This document shows positions 4,435 through 5,712 of a stretch of DNA of 5,712 bases, piece by piece. Within the stretch, counting starts at the first letter, position 1, and each line of letters opens with the position of its first letter. The notes below the pieces were generated by a model. It saw only the letters and a program-made list of their open reading frames with translations, had not been told where the DNA came from and did not search any database. This DNA comes from Streptosporangiaceae bacterium (GTDB lineage Bacteria; Actinomycetota; Actinomycetes; Streptosporangiales; Streptosporangiaceae). The DNA is taken from the NCBI GenBank assembly GCA_030045175.1, contig JASIBM010000130.1, positions 1-5,712 of the forward strand. The letters are read 5' to 3'. Position numbers and translations under genes: made by a program.

Positions 4435-5712
4435 ATGCGGATCGGGCAAATCGCTATCGACCTCGATCCGCTCAGGGAAAACCGCGACTTCAGGCTGCTG
4501 TTTACTGGCCGCCTCATCTCGTTCGCGGGCAATGCGGTCGCCACCACCGCGGCGAACTGGCAGGTCTACGCCCTGACCAGGTCATCGCTAGCGGTCGGCC
4601 TGCTCACCCTCGCCAGCAGCGCGGGCATGTTCACCGGGCTGATGGCCGGGGGAATGCTCGCCGACCGCCATGACCGCCGCATGCTGATGCTCGCAAGCAG
4701 GATCCCGCTCGCGGTGCTCGCGGCGCTGCTCACGATCAACAGCCTGCTCCCCCAGCCGCGCCTGTGGGCCGTGTACGTGCTGGTCGCGAGCATGGGCGCG
4801 CTGTCCGGCATCGGCTCCCCGGCCTCAACCGCAGCCGTTCCAGCGCTGGTCGGCAGCAGCAGGCTGGCCGCGGCTGCCGCGCTCAACGCGATGGGCAGCC
4901 AGCTAGGCAGCCTCGGCGGACCCGCGCTGGCCGGCGCGCTGATCGCCGGACCCGGCCTTGCCTGGTGCTACGGCATCGACTCCGCATGCTTCCTCGTCTT
5001 CGGCGTCACGCTGTGGTTCATCAGGCCGCTGCCTCCGACCGTCAGGGCCGGGCGGCCAGGGCTGCGGTCCATGGCCGAGGGGCTACGCCACGTCAGGCGC
5101 AACGCGGTCGTCGGTGGCATGCTCGCCGTGGACACCAGCGCGATGGTGTTCGGCATGCCATCGGCGCTCTTTCCCGCGCTGGCCAGGGAGCATTTCCACG
5201 GCGGTGCCGCGACGTTCGGCCTGCTGGCCGCGGCGCCCGGCCTCGGCGCGCTGATCGGCGCCGCGACAAGCGGCTGGACAAGCAGGGTCGCACGGCCGGG
5301 CCTGGTGGTGATCGGCGCGGGCCTGGCCTGGGGAGCGGCGATCGTAGGATTCGGGCTGAGCGGCAACCTGGCCGTGGCGCTCACGTTCCTGGCGCTGGCC
5401 GGCATGTCCGACCTGATCTCCGAGGTGCTGCGCAACACCTTGCTCCAGCGGTACACCCCGGACGAGCTGCGAGGCCGCGTGTCCAGCGTCTACCTGGCGC
5501 AGGTCACGACGGCGCCGTCGATCGGCAACGCCGAGGCCGGGCTGGTCGCCCAGCTCGTATCCACCACGTTCTCGGTGGTCAGCGGCGGGCTGGCGTGCGT
5601 GGCCGGTGCGCTGGTGCTCGGTGCGGTCAACCCCGCGCTGCGCCGCGCCAGCCTGGCCGGGCACTCGGACGACCCGGCCGGCGCCGAGCCTGGAGATGCC
5701 GAGCCTGGAGAT
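4435..5712 (+). CDS. MFS exporter of the EntS (siderophore export) type, 3' end outside window
   Basis: The frame stays open from ATG 4435 to the window end (426 codons, no stop), so the C-terminus is missing. The start is set by GGAG 4 nt upstream and an in-frame TAA at 4411. The protein is a 12-helix-type major facilitator: LRENRDFRLLFTGRLIS (13-29) leads into helix 1, motif A is GGMLADRHDRR (72-82), and the second half repeats the pattern. Closest by eye is E. coli EntS, the enterobactin exporter, sharing the 'FR..F..R.IS' start, 'GLM.GG.LADR..R', 'PALVG', 'AW.YG', 'GALIGA.TSG...RPGL' and 'LQ..TPDELRGRVSS' blocks. Proteins of this family export siderophores, drugs or unknown metabolites using the proton gradient; the substrate here is not shown and no siderophore gene is in view. 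Core helices end near residue 398, followed by a polar tail with AEPGD repeats, so only a short tail is probably missing. Confidence 0.85.
   Translation, partial: MRIGQIAIDLDPLRENRDFRLLFTGRLISFAGNAVATTAANWQVYALTRSSLAVGLLTLASSAGMFTGLMAGGMLADRHDRRMLMLASRIPLAVLAALLTINSLLPQPRLWAVYVLVASMGALSGIGSPASTAAVPALVGSSRLAAAAALNAMGSQLGSLGGPALAGALIAGPGLAWCYGIDSACFLVFGVTLWFIRPLPPTVRAGRPGLRSMAEGLRHVRRNAVVGGMLAVDTSAMVFGMPSALFPALAREHFHGGAATFGLLAAAPGLGALIGAATSGWTSRVARPGLVVIGAGLAWGAAIVGFGLSGNLAVALTFLALAGMSDLISEVLRNTLLQRYTPDELRGRVSSVYLAQVTTAPSIGNAEAGLVAQLVSTTFSVVSGGLACVAGALVLGAVNPALRRASLAGHSDDPAGAEPGDAEPGD
5683..5712 (+). repeat. 15-bp tandem repeat coding for AEPGD, cut by the window edge
   Basis: GCCGAGCCTGGAGAT occurs twice in perfect tandem (5683-5697 and 5698-5712), in frame with the exporter gene, giving AEPGD-AEPGD. 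The array reaches the last base of the window and may continue. It lies in the cytoplasmic tail, where copy-number change would be tolerated. Confidence 0.85.

Noticed and set aside
4968..5664. Two overlapping minus-strand frames opposite the exporter gene
   Set aside because: Both lie inside the MFS coding region, overlap each other, and are low-complexity Arg/Ala/Pro-rich shadows.
1..5712. CRISPR arrays, tRNA or rRNA genes, transposases, phage or toxin-antitoxin genes
   Set aside because: Read for on both strands; no regularly spaced identical repeats with unique spacers, cloverleaf pattern or matching protein motifs were seen.
1167..5712. Possible horizontal-transfer signal from codon use (AGG arginine codons about 10 of 28 in both plus-strand genes, about 4 of 24 in glyA)
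   Set aside because: Hand counts are small and the difference may reflect expression level, since highly expressed glyA prefers CGC/CGG. It is not enough to claim foreign origin.

Overview
The window is GC-rich and uses mostly G/C-ending codons, purine-rich Shine-Dalgarno sites and families typical of high-GC Actinobacteria (a GT2/GtrA pair, a DUF6504-like protein, an EntS-type exporter). The species cannot be named from this sequence alone. It looks like chromosomal housekeeping and accessory DNA. I see no tRNA, rRNA, CRISPR array, transposase or phage gene.

Layout: (1) 1-174 (+) is the C-terminal end of a family 2 glycosyltransferase. It converges on a GtrA-family membrane protein at 327-878 (-). 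A perfect 18-bp inverted repeat (237-289) lies between the two stop codons. (2) 879-1166 is the spacer between two divergent genes and holds only ribosome binding sites and a small leader hairpin; I found no convincing promoter there. (3) 1167-2330 (+) is a clear homologue of plant/cyanobacterial UDP-sulfoquinovose synthase (SQD1/SqdB). The NAD-binding motif and the Thr/Tyr-His/Lys catalytic residues are intact, but three substitutions sit in an otherwise strongly conserved active-site block. (4) A 12-bp inverted repeat (2334-2384) fills the gap to a convergent small gene, 2384-2689 (-), which resembles DUF6504 and carries an expanded Ala/Gly/Glu tract made of 15-bp DNA repeats. (5) 2690-2910 holds an AT-rich promoter-like island with a 13-nt palindrome, then a 21-bp-periodic degenerate repeat that runs into the end of the next gene. 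(6) 2911-4182 (-) is a serine hydroxymethyltransferase with all key PLP residues but a non-canonical sequence, probably a second GlyA type. (7) 4183-4434 is a divergent spacer with a GC hairpin and a candidate sigma70-type promoter. (8) 4435 to the window end (+) is an MFS exporter of the EntS type, whose C-terminus enters a 15-bp tandem repeat at the window edge.

How the genes may fit together: the GT2 and GtrA proteins are the kind of pair that makes and flips polyprenyl-phosphate-linked sugars, and the SQD1-like enzyme makes a sulfonated sugar nucleotide. Together they hint at a sulfonated cell-surface glycan or glycolipid, but they are on different strands, so co-regulation is not shown. 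GlyA (one-carbon metabolism) and the EntS-like exporter show no clear link to that theme. The most interesting points are the actinobacterial SQD1-like enzyme with its altered active-site block, the operator-like palindrome in an AT-rich island, and the several short tandem repeats.
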